64,000 bases of DNA from Cohnella sp. SGD-V74 (GTDB taxonomy: Bacteria; Bacillota; Bacilli; Paenibacillales; Paenibacillaceae): contig NZ_PVYW01000007.1 of assembly GCF_003001675.1 (NCBI RefSeq), forward strand, positions 62,001-126,000, given 5' to 3'. The notes under the pieces were generated by a model. It was not told the origin of the DNA and did no database searches. It saw only the letters and a program-made list of their open reading frames with translations. Made by a program: the position numbers and the translations under genes. Each line of letters begins with the position of its first letter. The first letter of the stretch is position 1. Of this stretch, positions 15,564-25,639 are shown one piece after another.

Positions 15564-18500
15564 GTGCGTAAATTTCTTTCCTTGCTAGCGGCATTCGCCA
15601 TCGTATTGTCTTTCTTTCACCAACCGCAAGGAGCCAAGGCCGCCACTCCGATCCGAATTTTCATCGACGGCCAAATTCTTCAAACTACCCAGCCTCCCCT
15701 GCTGATCGGAGGGTACACGATGGTTCCGCTTCGCGGCATCTTCGAGGCCCTGAATGCGCAGGTGATCTGGAATCAGAAAGCCAAGACGGTCACCGCCAAG
15801 AAGCGGGATACGACGATCGTGCTGACGATCGGCGCCAGAACGGCGACGATCAACAACCAGACGGTGACGTTGGATTCCCCGGCGCGCGTGCTGGCCGGCC
15901 ACACGATGGTTCCGGTCCGGTTCGTCAGCGAGGCTCTCGGAGACGACGTGCGCTGGGATAAACTGTCGCAAAGCGTGCTGATTACGACCAAGGCCGTTCA
16001 AGAAGTCGGCAAAGTCACTCAGCTCGGCGTGACGGAAGTTTCCCAGAACGGCGACGGCCGGGATTTGCAGGTCAGCTTCTCGACGCCGGCCGACCAATCG
16101 AACGTCAGCGGCTACCGGATTTTGGTCGTGAAGGCGGAGAACGTCTCTTCCTTTAATCTGGCTAAAGCCTTGGCCGTCCGCGCGGCCAACTATACGTCCG
16201 TATCCAAGTCCGGTTCCTACCAACGCGTAACGCTTACCGCGCAGAGCCGGGATGTCGACGGGGCGCTGCTGCGCGCGAATCAAGCTTACAAAGTATTCGT
16301 TCTGACGGTGGGGTCTGACGCGAACGCGCTCTCCGACTCTTCCATTTCGATTACCCTGAAGTCCAACCCAGCCGTAGGTCAGGCGACAAACGTAAAAATC
16401 GAGGACGTTGCGGATCAAGGAGACGGACGGGATCTGAGAGTTACGTTCTCCAGAGCGTCCAGCGAAAGCAACATATCCGGCTACCGGGTCATGATCGTCA
16501 AATCGGCCAACGCTTCCGGATTTAATCTGTCCCAAGCGAACGGTATGTCCAGCTCCTACTATACGAACGTTGCCAAGACGTCGGGATCGGGCGCGCTCAG
16601 CGTGACGCTCAACTCGTCCGCTCGGGATACGTCCGGCGATCTCATCCGCAACGGGGTAGCGTACACGGCCTTCGTCATGACGGTCAGCTCGAATACGTCC
16701 AACTGGTCGCACTCGCTGTCCGCGAGCTCCGCTTCCGTTACGCTCGGCGCATCGGCCCAAACTCCGGTCATTACGGGAGTGGCGGACGTGGACGACAATG
16801 GCGACGGACGCGACCTGCAGGTGACGTTCAACAAGCCTTCCGACGAATCGAGAATCGGTTCGTACAGAATTTTCGTCGTCAGAGAAGGCGATTACTCGTC
16901 CTTTAACCTGACGGAAGCGAACCGGGTGTCTTCCGGCAATTATTACGATCAATACAGAACGGGCAACAATTACAACATTGTGCTCTCTTCGAACATGAGA
17001 GATACGAGAGGCAACAAGGTGACGAACGGCGTTGCTTACCGCGTGTTCGTAATGGGCGTGTCCAACAACAACAATTACGCCAACTCGCTCTCGGCGGCTT
17101 CCGCGAGCATTACGCTCAAGAACTCCGGAGTTCAAGCGGTGACGAACCTGTCGGTCAGCGATGTTGCGGACTATAACAACGGCCGAGATCTGCAAGTATC
17201 GTTCACGAAAGCGACCAATGAGTCGCTGATCAAGAACTACCGGGTATTCGTCGTCAAGGAAGCGAATGCCGGAACTTTCGGACTGGCTGCGGCGAACGCG
17301 GTCACGAATTCGAACAACTACACGACGATCAACAAGAACAACACGAACATCGTCCAGACGTTGGCGGCCGGGTCGCGCGACGTGAACGGTGCAACGATCC
17401 AGAACGGGGTCGCTTACCGGGTGTTCGTCATGTCGGTAGGTACCGTGAACGGCAGCAACGCGCTGTCTTCTCCGTCCGCTTCGATTCAGCTTAGCAACAA
17501 CAACGTCACGGCGGTCACGAACGTCGCCGTCAGCGACGTCGCGGACTACAACAGCGGCCAAGACTTGCGCGTGTCGTTCACCAAAGCGGCCAACGAGAAC
17601 AACATTGCCCACTACCGGGCTTATGTCGTGAAGGAGAATGCGGCAGCTTACTTTAACTTGAACACCGCAAACGCCATACCGAACTACACAGTCATCAACA
17701 AGAAAGGAACCAATATTGCTCAGGAACTGAACGCCGATTCCCGAGACATTGACGGCGCACTGATTCAGAACGGCATCAAGTACAAGGTGTTCATCTTGTC
17801 GGTGGGCGTCTCCAATGTATACGGCAATGCGTTGTCTGCCGGGTCTCCGACGATTCAGTTGGAGAATAAAGGCACGGTAACGGCCGTTACGAACGTTACT
17901 GGAACCGACGTGGCCGATAACGGCAACGGCTTGGACCTGCGCGTATCATTCACGAAGGCATCCGTGGAGACGAACATCAGCCATTATCGGATTTTCATCG
18001 TGCCGGACTCGGCGGCTTATCAGTTCACCTTGAACGCCGCTAACGCGATTACCAATACGGCGCTGTTTACTACGGCTAATCCGGGCGCGAATCATAATGC
18101 AGTGCTGGCGAACAACGCCGTCGACATTTACAATCAGCCGATCAGAAACAACGTGCCGTACCGAATTTTCGTCCTGTCGGTAGGTTACGGCACTGCTCAC
18201 GGCGTGAACGCTTTGTCTGCGGCTTCTCCGGCAGTTACTTTGACGACCTCCGGCGCACCGGCGGTAACGGGCGTGGCGGTCAGCGATACGGGCGATGCGG
18301 GAACAGGCGCTGACCTGCAGGTCAGCTTCAACAAAGCAGCGGACGAGAGCAACATTCAAGCATACCGAATATTCGTTGTCAGAAGCGGCAGCGCCTTTAC
18401 GCTGGCGACGGCGATTAATGCCAATCCGTATGCGACGTTCGCTCCGAACGGATCTAATCCGACCTTGAATCTGGGAGGGGTCGCAACCGATACGAGCGGC

Positions 18501-18986
18501 GCGCCTATTGCCAACGGCGTCAGCTATCAAGTTTATGTGCTTTCTGTAGCCAAAGCCGGCAGCAGTTCGTTGTCTGCTCCTTCGGCAGCCATCAGTCTAA
18601 CCTCCCCGGTTCAGGTAGCCCAGAGTGTGGGCGCAGTACAGGCCGGCGCCGATAAGCTGGTCGTCACCTGGACTCCGCCGGCATCACAGACTGGAATATC
18701 GCAATATCTCGTGTTCCTGCTACATCCGGCAGGAACGTTGGATGCGGCTACTGCGTATAATTTGCGGGCTCAGGCCTCCGCTACTGTTGCCCCGGGAACG
18801 AACACGGTCGAACTGTCTCTGGGCAGCACGGTTATCGGCGGTACATTGACGGCCAATACGGCTTATCAAATCTACGTCCTGTCCGTAGCGGACGGAACAA
18901 CGAATCACAACATTTCCGCCCCCGGCAGCGGAACCATCACGGTAGCGCCTCCTGCGCCTACTGGGGATCCGGTTGAAACGCCTTAA
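15564..18986 (+). CDS. Secreted repeat protein with copper-amine-oxidase-like N-terminal domain
   Basis: The start is set at GTG 15564, because AGAGAGG lies too close to ATG 15555 and the shorter form gives a standard signal peptide (MRKFLSLLAAFAIVLSFFHQ, cleavage near AKA). The 1140-residue protein has a Cu_amine_oxidN1-type domain at ~30-145 (IFIDGQ, TMVPLRGIFEALNA, TMVPVRFVSEALGD). It continues with eight ~123-residue beta-rich repeats; in most, each opens with a D(V/T)ADxxxGxDLxVSF-like strand and has YR(I/V)FVV and a closing ALSxxS. No sortase motif or S-layer domain ends it. Likely an extracellular or wall-associated stalk or adhesin; the ligand is unknown. Confidence 0.85.
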   Translation: MRKFLSLLAAFAIVLSFFHQPQGAKAATPIRIFIDGQILQTTQPPLLIGGYTMVPLRGIFEALNAQVIWNQKAKTVTAKKRDTTIVLTIGARTATINNQTVTLDSPARVLAGHTMVPVRFVSEALGDDVRWDKLSQSVLITTKAVQEVGKVTQLGVTEVSQNGDGRDLQVSFSTPADQSNVSGYRILVVKAENVSSFNLAKALAVRAANYTSVSKSGSYQRVTLTAQSRDVDGALLRANQAYKVFVLTVGSDANALSDSSISITLKSNPAVGQATNVKIEDVADQGDGRDLRVTFSRASSESNISGYRVMIVKSANASGFNLSQANGMSSSYYTNVAKTSGSGALSVTLNSSARDTSGDLIRNGVAYTAFVMTVSSNTSNWSHSLSASSASVTLGASAQTPVITGVADVDDNGDGRDLQVTFNKPSDESRIGSYRIFVVREGDYSSFNLTEANRVSSGNYYDQYRTGNNYNIVLSSNMRDTRGNKVTNGVAYRVFVMGVSNNNNYANSLSAASASITLKNSGVQAVTNLSVSDVADYNNGRDLQVSFTKATNESLIKNYRVFVVKEANAGTFGLAAANAVTNSNNYTTINKNNTNIVQTLAAGSRDVNGATIQNGVAYRVFVMSVGTVNGSNALSSPSASIQLSNNNVTAVTNVAVSDVADYNSGQDLRVSFTKAANENNIAHYRAYVVKENAAAYFNLNTANAIPNYTVINKKGTNIAQELNADSRDIDGALIQNGIKYKVFILSVGVSNVYGNALSAGSPTIQLENKGTVTAVTNVTGTDVADNGNGLDLRVSFTKASVETNISHYRIFIVPDSAAYQFTLNAANAITNTALFTTANPGANHNAVLANNAVDIYNQPIRNNVPYRIFVLSVGYGTAHGVNALSAASPAVTLTTSGAPAVTGVAVSDTGDAGTGADLQVSFNKAADESNIQAYRIFVVRSGSAFTLATAINANPYATFAPNGSNPTLNLGGVATDTSGAPIANGVSYQVYVLSVAKAGSSSLSAPSAAISLTSPVQVAQSVGAVQAGADKLVVTWTPPASQTGISQYLVFLLHPAGTLDAATAYNLRAQASATVAPGTNTVELSLGSTVIGGTLTANTAYQIYVLSVADGTTNHNISAPGSGTITVAPPAPTGDPVETP

Positions 18987-18998
18987 TAACTGCGAATA

Positions 18999-19071
18999 GA
19001 AGCAGGCGTCTCCTTGACGCGGCTCGCATGATGAATGCGAGCTGACGCAGGCGGGACGCTTGCTTCTTTTT
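18999..19071 (+). terminator. Terminator after the repeat protein
   Basis: GAAGCAGGCGTC pairs with GACGCTTGCTTC and is followed by TTTTT. An inner hairpin CTCGCAT/ATGCGAG occupies the loop. Confidence 0.8.
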
Positions 19072-19165
19072 GGGCTCCATCCGCCGCACCGCACTATAGG
19101 CGCGGAAATGTGATTTCAATCCCCGATCATGCTAGAATAATAGAAAACGCCGAAGGAGTGTCCGC

Positions 19166-19711
19166 GTGAAGGTGTTCAGAAAAATACGCAGCTGGGTAGG
19201 CTCGCTGGCGATCGCCTACATCTTGTCGCTGCTGATCGGAATCTTTCTTCTTCAGCCCTATCGAGTGGACGGGCACTCTATGGATCCGACGCTGCGGGAT
19301 AGTCAGCGGCTGTTCGTGTCGAAGCTGTCCCATACTTTTTCCTATATGCCGGACTACGGCGATATCGTCATTATAGACAGCCGGGTGAACCGGGAGCGCA
19401 CCTTCATGGACGACGTGATGGAAAATCCGCTGATCCAGTTGCTGACCAGGGATGAAGACCGGATCTACTACGTGAAAAGGGTGATCGGCAAGCCGGGAGA
19501 TATGCTGGAGCTTACCGGAGGGCAGCTGTACCGCAACGGCGAGCGTCTCGAGGAGTCGTATATTAAAGAAGAGATGAACGCGTTCGTCGGCGGCATCTGG
19601 GAGGTGCCGGAGGGGCATGTGTTCGTCATGGGCGACAACCGCAACCATAGCGACGACAGCCGTTCGATCGGGTATATTCCTCTGAATCACGTGTTGGGCA
19701 AGAAGCTGTAG
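19166..19711 (+). CDS. lepB: Type I signal peptidase
   Basis: The start is GTG 19166 after AAGGAG. The 181-residue protein has one N-terminal membrane helix (~12-30), catalytic Ser38 in GHSMDPTL, general-base Lys104 in YYVKRVIGKPGD, and the MGDNRNHSDDSR box (~154-165). It cleaves Sec/Tat signal peptides on the outer face of the membrane. It lies between two secreted-protein genes, but its own single-gene layout suggests a housekeeping or paralogous (Sip-type) peptidase. The N-terminal region is that of short Gram-positive forms. Confidence 0.94.
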   Translation: MKVFRKIRSWVGSLAIAYILSLLIGIFLLQPYRVDGHSMDPTLRDSQRLFVSKLSHTFSYMPDYGDIVIIDSRVNRERTFMDDVMENPLIQLLTRDEDRIYYVKRVIGKPGDMLELTGGQLYRNGERLEESYIKEEMNAFVGGIWEVPEGHVFVMGDNRNHSDDSRSIGYIPLNHVLGKKL

Positions 19712-19720
19712 CGCAATCGT

Positions 19721-19781
19721 AAAAATGTCCACCCTCCCCAAAAATGTTCGGATATATCGTTGCCTGCGCATGAACTATACT
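19721..19781 (+). promoter_or_regulatory. Activator-type promoter with shared upstream element (copy 1)
   Basis: The -10 TATACT is at 19776-19781, with only TATATC at the -35 position. At 19721-19745 lies AAAAATGTCCACCCTCCCCA, whose GTCCACCC starts 49 bases upstream of the -10. The same arrangement is found at 26965-27027. A weak -35 plus an upstream element fits activation by the module 2 AraC-type regulator. Confidence 0.5.
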
Positions 19782-19818
19782 GTAGGCGATATCCCAATAC
19801 TCAGGGGAGGGAATTCAT

Positions 19819-22116
19819 ATGAAACGAGCAATGACCGGCATGCGCATGGCGGTTGCTTTGCTGCTGCTTGCGGCGGTCGCCATCGCGGGAGAAGACCGCG
19901 CCCAAGCGGTTGTGCCTGCGGAGAGCACCTTTTTTGCAACCGCTTTCGTAGACGAGGGCAGCACCTACAACACGAACAGCGACGGAGATTTGTGGCCGTC
20001 CGCGTGGTCGAACGACGATTACTTGTACCTGGCTAACGGAGACGGCTGGGGCTGGACGAATCAAGGGTGGAGCGATATCGCCTTCAACCGGATTACGGGC
20101 GGCCATCCGGACAGCGGCAATCTCGTCGGCAATCGGGTAAGCGCGGGCTTCGGACCGGTATGGAACAAGTCGACCTGCCCGGACGGTTCGCCCCGTTACA
20201 ACCGCAAGCCGACCGGCCTGACCTCCAGAGGCGGCACGCTCTGGCTGGCCGTTCAGGATCTGAACCGCTGTCCTGGCGCCCAATTTTACGGACCGGCCTT
20301 TAACGATGCGCCGAACGCCACCATTCTGAAGTCGACGGACAAAGGCGCCACCTGGACGTGGAACGCGACTTCGCCGATGTTTCCGAACTCGGTGTTCACG
20401 ACGGTTTTCTTCCTGGATTGGGGCAAGGACGGCGTCGACAACGACCCGACGACGAACTGGGACGACTATATCTACGCTTACGGCACGGACTACAACTGGC
20501 GCGACTCGTTCAACAACGCCGTTCCCGATCCGACGAAGCTTTATTTGGCCCGCATTCTGGCAACGGACAATCTGCAGGATCTGTCGAAGTGGCAGTTCTG
20601 GACCGGCGGATTAAATGGAGGAACGCAGTCGTGGTCGAGCTATGGCAACATCGCCGCCAAGCAGCCGGTGCTGCAGGACGACAGAAGAATCTACCCGTCC
20701 GTCACATCCGGCTTCCCGTCTGGCCACATTCGCGACATGACGCCGATCTCGCAAGGAAGCGTCACCTACAATCGCGCGCTCAACCGCTACATCTATCTGT
20801 CCTGGACGGAGTACACGTTCGAATTTTACGAGGCTCCCGCGCCGTGGGGACCGTGGAAGAGATTTCTGTCCAAGGACTTCGGAACGTATTCCTCGCCTTG
20901 GACGACGGGCAAGAACGGCGGGTACACGACGGTGATGCCGTCCAAGTACATTAGCGCCGACGGCTTGCGGATGTGGTTCAACGCCAATACGTTCGAGGGC
21001 CCCGTCAACAATTACCGCTTCTCCCTGCGCCGTCTTTACGTGACCCCGTACAACGCTTCGCTGACGCCGACCAACGCGCGGAGCGACACGAACAATCTCG
21101 CCGTGACGGGAGACGCGAAGACGCCGATCGCAGCGGCGAGTTTCCACCAAGGCAATCCATGGGCGCTTAACGACGGCGCGAAAAACGTCAACGCAGACGA
21201 CTGGAACGGGGAAGCGAAGGCGCAAAGCTACTGGGGCTACACCTGGTCCAGACCGTACAACATGAACAAAGTCGTCTACACGTCGGGCGCTTCCTTCCCG
21301 GACGGCGGCTATTTCGCTTCGGGGCTGAAAGTCCAGGTTCGCCAAAACTTCCAGTGGGTAGACGTAACGGGCCTGTCCGTGAGCCCGGACTATCCGTATA
21401 ACGGTACGGCCGCACCTTATAAAACGTACACGTTCAAGTTCGACGACGCGTGGGGAGACGGCGTGCGGATTATCGGGGCGACGGGAGGCACGCAGAAATT
21501 CACGGCGATCAGCGAATTGGAGGTCTACTACGCCAACGGCTTCGCGACGACGGTTGCCGACCCGTTCGACGGTCCGCTAGGCTCCGCCTGGACTTGGAGC
21601 GCGCCGCTGGCAGGACCCGCTTACTCGTTCACCGGCGGGAATCTGCGGATGACGCTGCCGAATTCGAGCGCCTATGACAATTGGGACTTCATCGACCAAT
21701 CGCCGAAGCTGATGCGCACGGATATGGGCGGGGGAGACTGGACGATCGAGACGAGGATGAACTTGTCCTCTTATACGGCGGGCAACAACTTCCACGGGGG
21801 CTTGGCCGTGCGTTTCGGCACAAACAATTATTTCCTGTGGGGGAACCTGAAGGGCAACGCCCTCGAATTCTCCCGGTCGGGATATGCGGCGCTGGCTGCC
21901 GTCACTCCGTACACGAACTCTGCCGTTTCCCTGCGAATAAGGAAGGCAGGCACCCGCTATTACGTCGATTACAAACAGAATCCGGGCGACGCGTGGATTA
22001 ACGCGGGCAGCGACAACTATCCTTTCGCGGCTCCCGTCTCCGTCGGGCTGATGGCGAAGACGTGGTCGGCGGTTCCGCTGACGACGGATTTCGATTCGTT
22101 CGTGCTTAGAAAATGA
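19819..22116 (+). CDS. Large secreted carbohydrate-active-like protein, DUF4185-type propeller plus two beta-sandwich domains
   Basis: ATG 19819 follows AGGGGAGGG. The 765-residue protein has a signal peptide (~1-30). Residues ~35-415 resemble DUF4185/GH43-like five-bladed propellers (GDLWPSAWSNDDYLYLANGD, SRGGTLWLAVQDLN, WTEYTFEFYEAPAPWGPWKR). Residues ~430-570 look like an F5/8 type C galactose-binding domain, and ~575-765 like a DUF1349/concanavalin sandwich (DPFDGPLGSAWTW...). It probably binds or cleaves an extracellular glycan. A shared promoter element links it to the transporter at 27072. Catalytic residues could not be assigned. Confidence 0.8.
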   Translation: MKRAMTGMRMAVALLLLAAVAIAGEDRAQAVVPAESTFFATAFVDEGSTYNTNSDGDLWPSAWSNDDYLYLANGDGWGWTNQGWSDIAFNRITGGHPDSGNLVGNRVSAGFGPVWNKSTCPDGSPRYNRKPTGLTSRGGTLWLAVQDLNRCPGAQFYGPAFNDAPNATILKSTDKGATWTWNATSPMFPNSVFTTVFFLDWGKDGVDNDPTTNWDDYIYAYGTDYNWRDSFNNAVPDPTKLYLARILATDNLQDLSKWQFWTGGLNGGTQSWSSYGNIAAKQPVLQDDRRIYPSVTSGFPSGHIRDMTPISQGSVTYNRALNRYIYLSWTEYTFEFYEAPAPWGPWKRFLSKDFGTYSSPWTTGKNGGYTTVMPSKYISADGLRMWFNANTFEGPVNNYRFSLRRLYVTPYNASLTPTNARSDTNNLAVTGDAKTPIAAASFHQGNPWALNDGAKNVNADDWNGEAKAQSYWGYTWSRPYNMNKVVYTSGASFPDGGYFASGLKVQVRQNFQWVDVTGLSVSPDYPYNGTAAPYKTYTFKFDDAWGDGVRIIGATGGTQKFTAISELEVYYANGFATTVADPFDGPLGSAWTWSAPLAGPAYSFTGGNLRMTLPNSSAYDNWDFIDQSPKLMRTDMGGGDWTIETRMNLSSYTAGNNFHGGLAVRFGTNNYFLWGNLKGNALEFSRSGYAALAAVTPYTNSAVSLRIRKAGTRYYVDYKQNPGDAWINAGSDNYPFAAPVSVGLMAKTWSAVPLTTDFDSFVLRK

Positions 22117-22128
22117 CAAGGCCCAAGG

Positions 22129-22165
22129 GCGGCCCCGGCAGGTTTCGCGACCTGTCCGGGGCGGC
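22129..22165 (+). terminator. Hairpin after the secreted protein gene
   Basis: GCCCCGGCAGGT and ACCTGTCCGGGGC form a long G+C-rich stem with loop TTCGCG; only a short T-rich tail follows. Confidence 0.65.
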
Positions 22166-22176
22166 TTCGTTCCCCG

Positions 22177-22205
22177 TTGTCAAACGGCCGGCGATCCCGT
22201 ACACT
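22177..22205 (+). promoter_or_regulatory. Sigma-A promoter of the module 2 sensor operon
   Basis: TTGTCA (22177-22182), 17 bases, TACACT (22200-22205). This is a good constitutive promoter, unlike those at 19776 and 27022, which lack a -35. Confidence 0.65.
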
Positions 22206-22256
22206 TTGACTGACGGAAGCGTTTACACCCGTTCCGCGGACCGGAGGACTGACCGC

Positions 22257-24074
22257 ATGATTCCATCCTTGCTACGCAATCGGAAGCTCGGCAGCAAGCT
22301 GATGCTGCTTCTGCTTACGGTGATCCTGGCGCCCCTGTCGCTGCTGGGGCTGCTGTTCTATCAAAATTCGGTAGAGTGGGTCGAAGAGAAAAGCGACAAG
22401 GAGTCGCTGCAGGTGTTGAACCTGGTTATGCAGAACGCGGACGAAATGCTGCGGGGCGTGGAAACGCAGTTGCTTGATATTTACAATCAGGACGATATTA
22501 TCGCTCAGCTCTCGGGATCGGTTCCGGACGCTGCGGGCAGCGGTGAGAACCCAATCGCGGAGGATCGCATCAGCCGGTATTTGCGCGATTTTCTGCGGGG
22601 GAAGGACGACGTGGACTCCGTCTATTTTCTGACCGAGTCGGGCGCGACGTATTTCGCCGATTTCCGCGGCGCGAGCTTGTTCACCGATCAGATCGGACGA
22701 AATCCGCAATGGCTGGAACGGATCGCCGAGGAGAACGGGCGGATCGTCTGGATTCCGACCTATGAAATTGCGCCTAATCGATACTCTCCGGACAATTCCT
22801 ATTATTTTGCCGCAGGCATGAGCATCCGGGACGTCACCGACGAGCTGCAGGCGCTCGGCGCGCTCATTATCAACGTGAAAATCTCTTCGCTCGACCGCCT
22901 CATCGGCCAAGTCGACGTAAGCCCGAACGGCACCATTCTCGTGGCCGACGATTCGGGCAACCTGATCTGGCATCCCAATCCGCGAGCGTTCGGTACGAGG
23001 ATGAACGAAATTCCGTTCTACAAGGCGACCAAGCCGGGCGAGTTCGTCCGGTTCGAGCTGAACGGGGAGAGCTACCGCATCGGGCGAGTGGCCTCGGGCT
23101 TTAACAATTGGTCCTACTACGCTATCGTTCCCCAGCTCGATCTCGACGCGCAGACGGAGAACCAGAAGCGGTTTCTCGTCGTGACGATCGTCGCTTTCTC
23201 CGCGCTGTTCCTGCTGCTTGCCTGGCTGACGACGCACTATATCACGAAGCCGATCCGGCAGCTCGTCGTCGCCATGAAGCAGATTCAGAAGGACTCGCAG
23301 GGGGTGAAGCTGCAAGCGCAATCGAACGACGAGATCGGCATGCTGCAGATGGCGTTTAACGGAATGCGCGGGCGGATCAACGATCTGATCCAGGAGGTGC
23401 GCATCGTCTCCGACAAGGAGAAGGAGGCCGAGATTCGGGCGCTTCAGGCGCAGATCAATCCCCACTTCGTCTACAACACGCTGGACGCGATCAACTGGCT
23501 GGCGATCGAGAAGGATGAGAACGAGATCAGCTCGATGATTACGGCGCTGAGCGACATGATGCGGTACGCGATTCGGCCGGGCGCGCCGTGGGTTCGGATG
23601 GAGGAGGAGCTGCAATGGGCGCAGAACTATGCCTATCTCCAGGAGATGAGATTCGAAGCGAAGTTCGCCGTCGAGTTCGACATTCCGGCCGAGCTGCTTC
23701 AGCTCAAGGTGCCGAGGCTGCTGCTTCAGCCGTATATGGAGAACGCGATCCTGCACGGGATGGAAAATCTGGACGGCGGAGGGCTGATCCGGGTCGGCCT
23801 TGCACTGGAGAGCGAAGATAAGCTGCGTCTCGTCGTGGAAGACAACGGGGTCGGGATGACGTCCGAACGGATGGACAGCATCAAGTCGCGCAAGTCGCAT
23901 GGCATCGGCATTACGAATATGGACGACCGGCTGAAGCTGGAATACGGGGCCGGCTACGGCGTGCAGGTCGAATCCGAGCCGGGCAGAGGCACGCGCGTCA
24001 CGGTCGTGCTTCCGGTAATCCGGGACGAGAACAATCCGCGAGGAGAGACGGACCTATGGCATACAGAGCGCTGA
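22257..24074 (+). CDS. YesM-type sensor histidine kinase, module 2
   Basis: The start is ATG 22257 (MIPSLLRNRKLGSKLMLLLL) behind GGAGG; the longer frame from 22113 overlaps the hairpin and promoter. The 605-residue protein has TM1 (~17-37), an extracellular Cache-like region, TM2 (~307-327), HAMP, phospho-acceptor His403 in QINPHFVYNTLD, N box ENAILHG and G boxes DNGVGMT and SHGIGITNMDDR. Its 3' end overlaps the regulator gene by 19 bases, so the two products are made in step. Confidence 0.94.
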   Translation: MIPSLLRNRKLGSKLMLLLLTVILAPLSLLGLLFYQNSVEWVEEKSDKESLQVLNLVMQNADEMLRGVETQLLDIYNQDDIIAQLSGSVPDAAGSGENPIAEDRISRYLRDFLRGKDDVDSVYFLTESGATYFADFRGASLFTDQIGRNPQWLERIAEENGRIVWIPTYEIAPNRYSPDNSYYFAAGMSIRDVTDELQALGALIINVKISSLDRLIGQVDVSPNGTILVADDSGNLIWHPNPRAFGTRMNEIPFYKATKPGEFVRFELNGESYRIGRVASGFNNWSYYAIVPQLDLDAQTENQKRFLVVTIVAFSALFLLLAWLTTHYITKPIRQLVVAMKQIQKDSQGVKLQAQSNDEIGMLQMAFNGMRGRINDLIQEVRIVSDKEKEAEIRALQAQINPHFVYNTLDAINWLAIEKDENEISSMITALSDMMRYAIRPGAPWVRMEEELQWAQNYAYLQEMRFEAKFAVEFDIPAELLQLKVPRLLLQPYMENAILHGMENLDGGGLIRVGLALESEDKLRLVVEDNGVGMTSERMDSIKSRKSHGIGITNMDDRLKLEYGAGYGVQVESEPGRGTRVTVVLPVIRDENNPRGETDLWHTER

Positions 24075-25639
24075 TCGTGGATGACGAGCCGAAGGTAAGG
24101 CGCGGCTTGTCCGCCCTCATTCCGAAGCTTGATCCCGAATGGGAGGTCGTCGGCACGGCCGCGAACGGGGAGGAAGCGCTGCAGTTCGTGAAGAAGCAGC
24201 TTCCGGACCTGGTCATCACGGACATACGCATGCCCAAGATGAACGGTCTGGATCTGCTCAGCGAACTGAAGGAATACCCGCTTCAAGTCGTGATTCTGTC
24301 GGGATACGGCTATTTCGAATACGCGCGCACCGCGATTCAATTCGGCGCGTTCGACTTCCTGCTTAAGCCGCTGAAGCCGGACGCCATCCGAGACGTGCTG
24401 CGCCGCTTGTCCGCGCAGATGAAGCCTGTCGAGAGGGAGACGCCGACAGGCGTGCCGGAGCAGAAGTACTCCAAGCTGTGGAAGGAGTGGATGCTGTCGC
24501 CGGAAGACGAGCCGGGGCACGAGACCAAGCTGCTCCCTCTTCTTCCGCCGGGCGCCGGTTCGATGAGAATCGCCGCGATCGAGATCGACGCCTACGACAA
24601 GGTGATCTCCGAGGATCAGTGGGGCGATCGCCAGCTCGTGGCGTTCGCCGTCCGCAACGTCCTGCACGAGCTGCTGTCGGCCCGGGCCGCGGATCGGTTC
24701 CGCTATTTGTTCCAGAACGGCTCGCAGCTTTATTATTTGCTGGCGAACGCGGGCTGCGGCCGCGACTTCTGGGAGGAAGCGATCCGCACGATCGCCCGCT
24801 CCGTGAAAATCTCGGTGTCCGTCGGCTTAAGCGGGGAGAGCTCCGAGTTCGCCGAGCTGCCGAAGCTGCTGGCCCATGCCCGGGAGAGCCTGGAGAACAA
24901 GTGGATCTACGGGGGAGGGAAGGTCAGCGACTATCGCGATTTCCATCTGGAGGACCTGGTTCGAATCGGCTACCCCGAAGCGCTGGAGGAGAAAGTCGGC
25001 TGGGCGGTCAGAAGCGGGGACGCGGCCGCCGCGTCGCAGGGGCTGGAGGAGTTCGTGCGCGCGCTCCGCGAAGCGGAGGTGCCGTTCCGGCTGTTCCAGC
25101 GCTATTGCTTGCAGCTGCTGACGTCCGTTCTGCGCATCGCCTATGAGCAGAAGGTGTCGGACTTGGTGTTCGGCCGGATGACGAGGCCGGCGGATCTGTT
25201 CGGGCGGGATTTCACGGCTCTCGGGTTTCTCGCGTTCATGAAGGAGTTCGCGGAGGAGAGCGTGCGGGCGCTGGAATGGAGCCGCAGCCAGAAGCAGAGC
25301 AAGACGCTGGATAAGGCGCTGGCGTTCATCCGGGCCAACTACTCGCGGGACATCTCCCTGGACGACGTGGCGGGACACGTAGGCATGAGCAGCAGCTACT
25401 TCAGCACGTATTTCAAGCAGGAGACGGAAACCTCGTTCGTCGAATATTTGACGCGCCTTCGGATGGACGCCGCCAAGAAGCTGATGAAGGACACCGATCT
25501 GAGACTGTACGAGATCGCCGCGATGGTCGGCTATCAGGACGTGAAGTATTTCTCCCGGCTGTTCAAAAAAACGATGAACGCGACTCCCGGCGAGTACCGG
25601 CAGTTTTTCGACCGAAAGGACGAGGGTTATGTCAAATAG
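24056..25639 (+). CDS. YesN-type AraC response regulator, module 2
   Basis: ATG 24056 lies inside the kinase gene's end, behind GGAGAG. The 527-residue protein has a receiver domain (Asp9-Asp10, phospho-acceptor Asp56 in VITDIRMP, DFLLKPLKP), a ~270-residue middle region and a C-terminal AraC HTH (~415-518: LDDVAGHVGMSSSYFSTYFK, YEIAAMVGYQDVKYFSRLFK). It likely activates the flanking secreted-protein and importer promoters. Its end overlaps the next gene (25629) by 11 bases. Confidence 0.94.
   Translation: MAYRALIVDDEPKVRRGLSALIPKLDPEWEVVGTAANGEEALQFVKKQLPDLVITDIRMPKMNGLDLLSELKEYPLQVVILSGYGYFEYARTAIQFGAFDFLLKPLKPDAIRDVLRRLSAQMKPVERETPTGVPEQKYSKLWKEWMLSPEDEPGHETKLLPLLPPGAGSMRIAAIEIDAYDKVISEDQWGDRQLVAFAVRNVLHELLSARAADRFRYLFQNGSQLYYLLANAGCGRDFWEEAIRTIARSVKISVSVGLSGESSEFAELPKLLAHARESLENKWIYGGGKVSDYRDFHLEDLVRIGYPEALEEKVGWAVRSGDAAAASQGLEEFVRALREAEVPFRLFQRYCLQLLTSVLRIAYEQKVSDLVFGRMTRPADLFGRDFTALGFLAFMKEFAEESVRALEWSRSQKQSKTLDKALAFIRANYSRDISLDDVAGHVGMSSSYFSTYFKQETETSFVEYLTRLRMDAAKKLMKDTDLRLYEIAAMVGYQDVKYFSRLFKKTMNATPGEYRQFFDRKDEGYVK

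Noticed and set aside
15585..17612. 675-codon minus-strand frame opposite the repeat protein
   Set aside because: Arg/Val-rich antisense shadow with its own repeats copied from the plus-strand repeats; no start signal.
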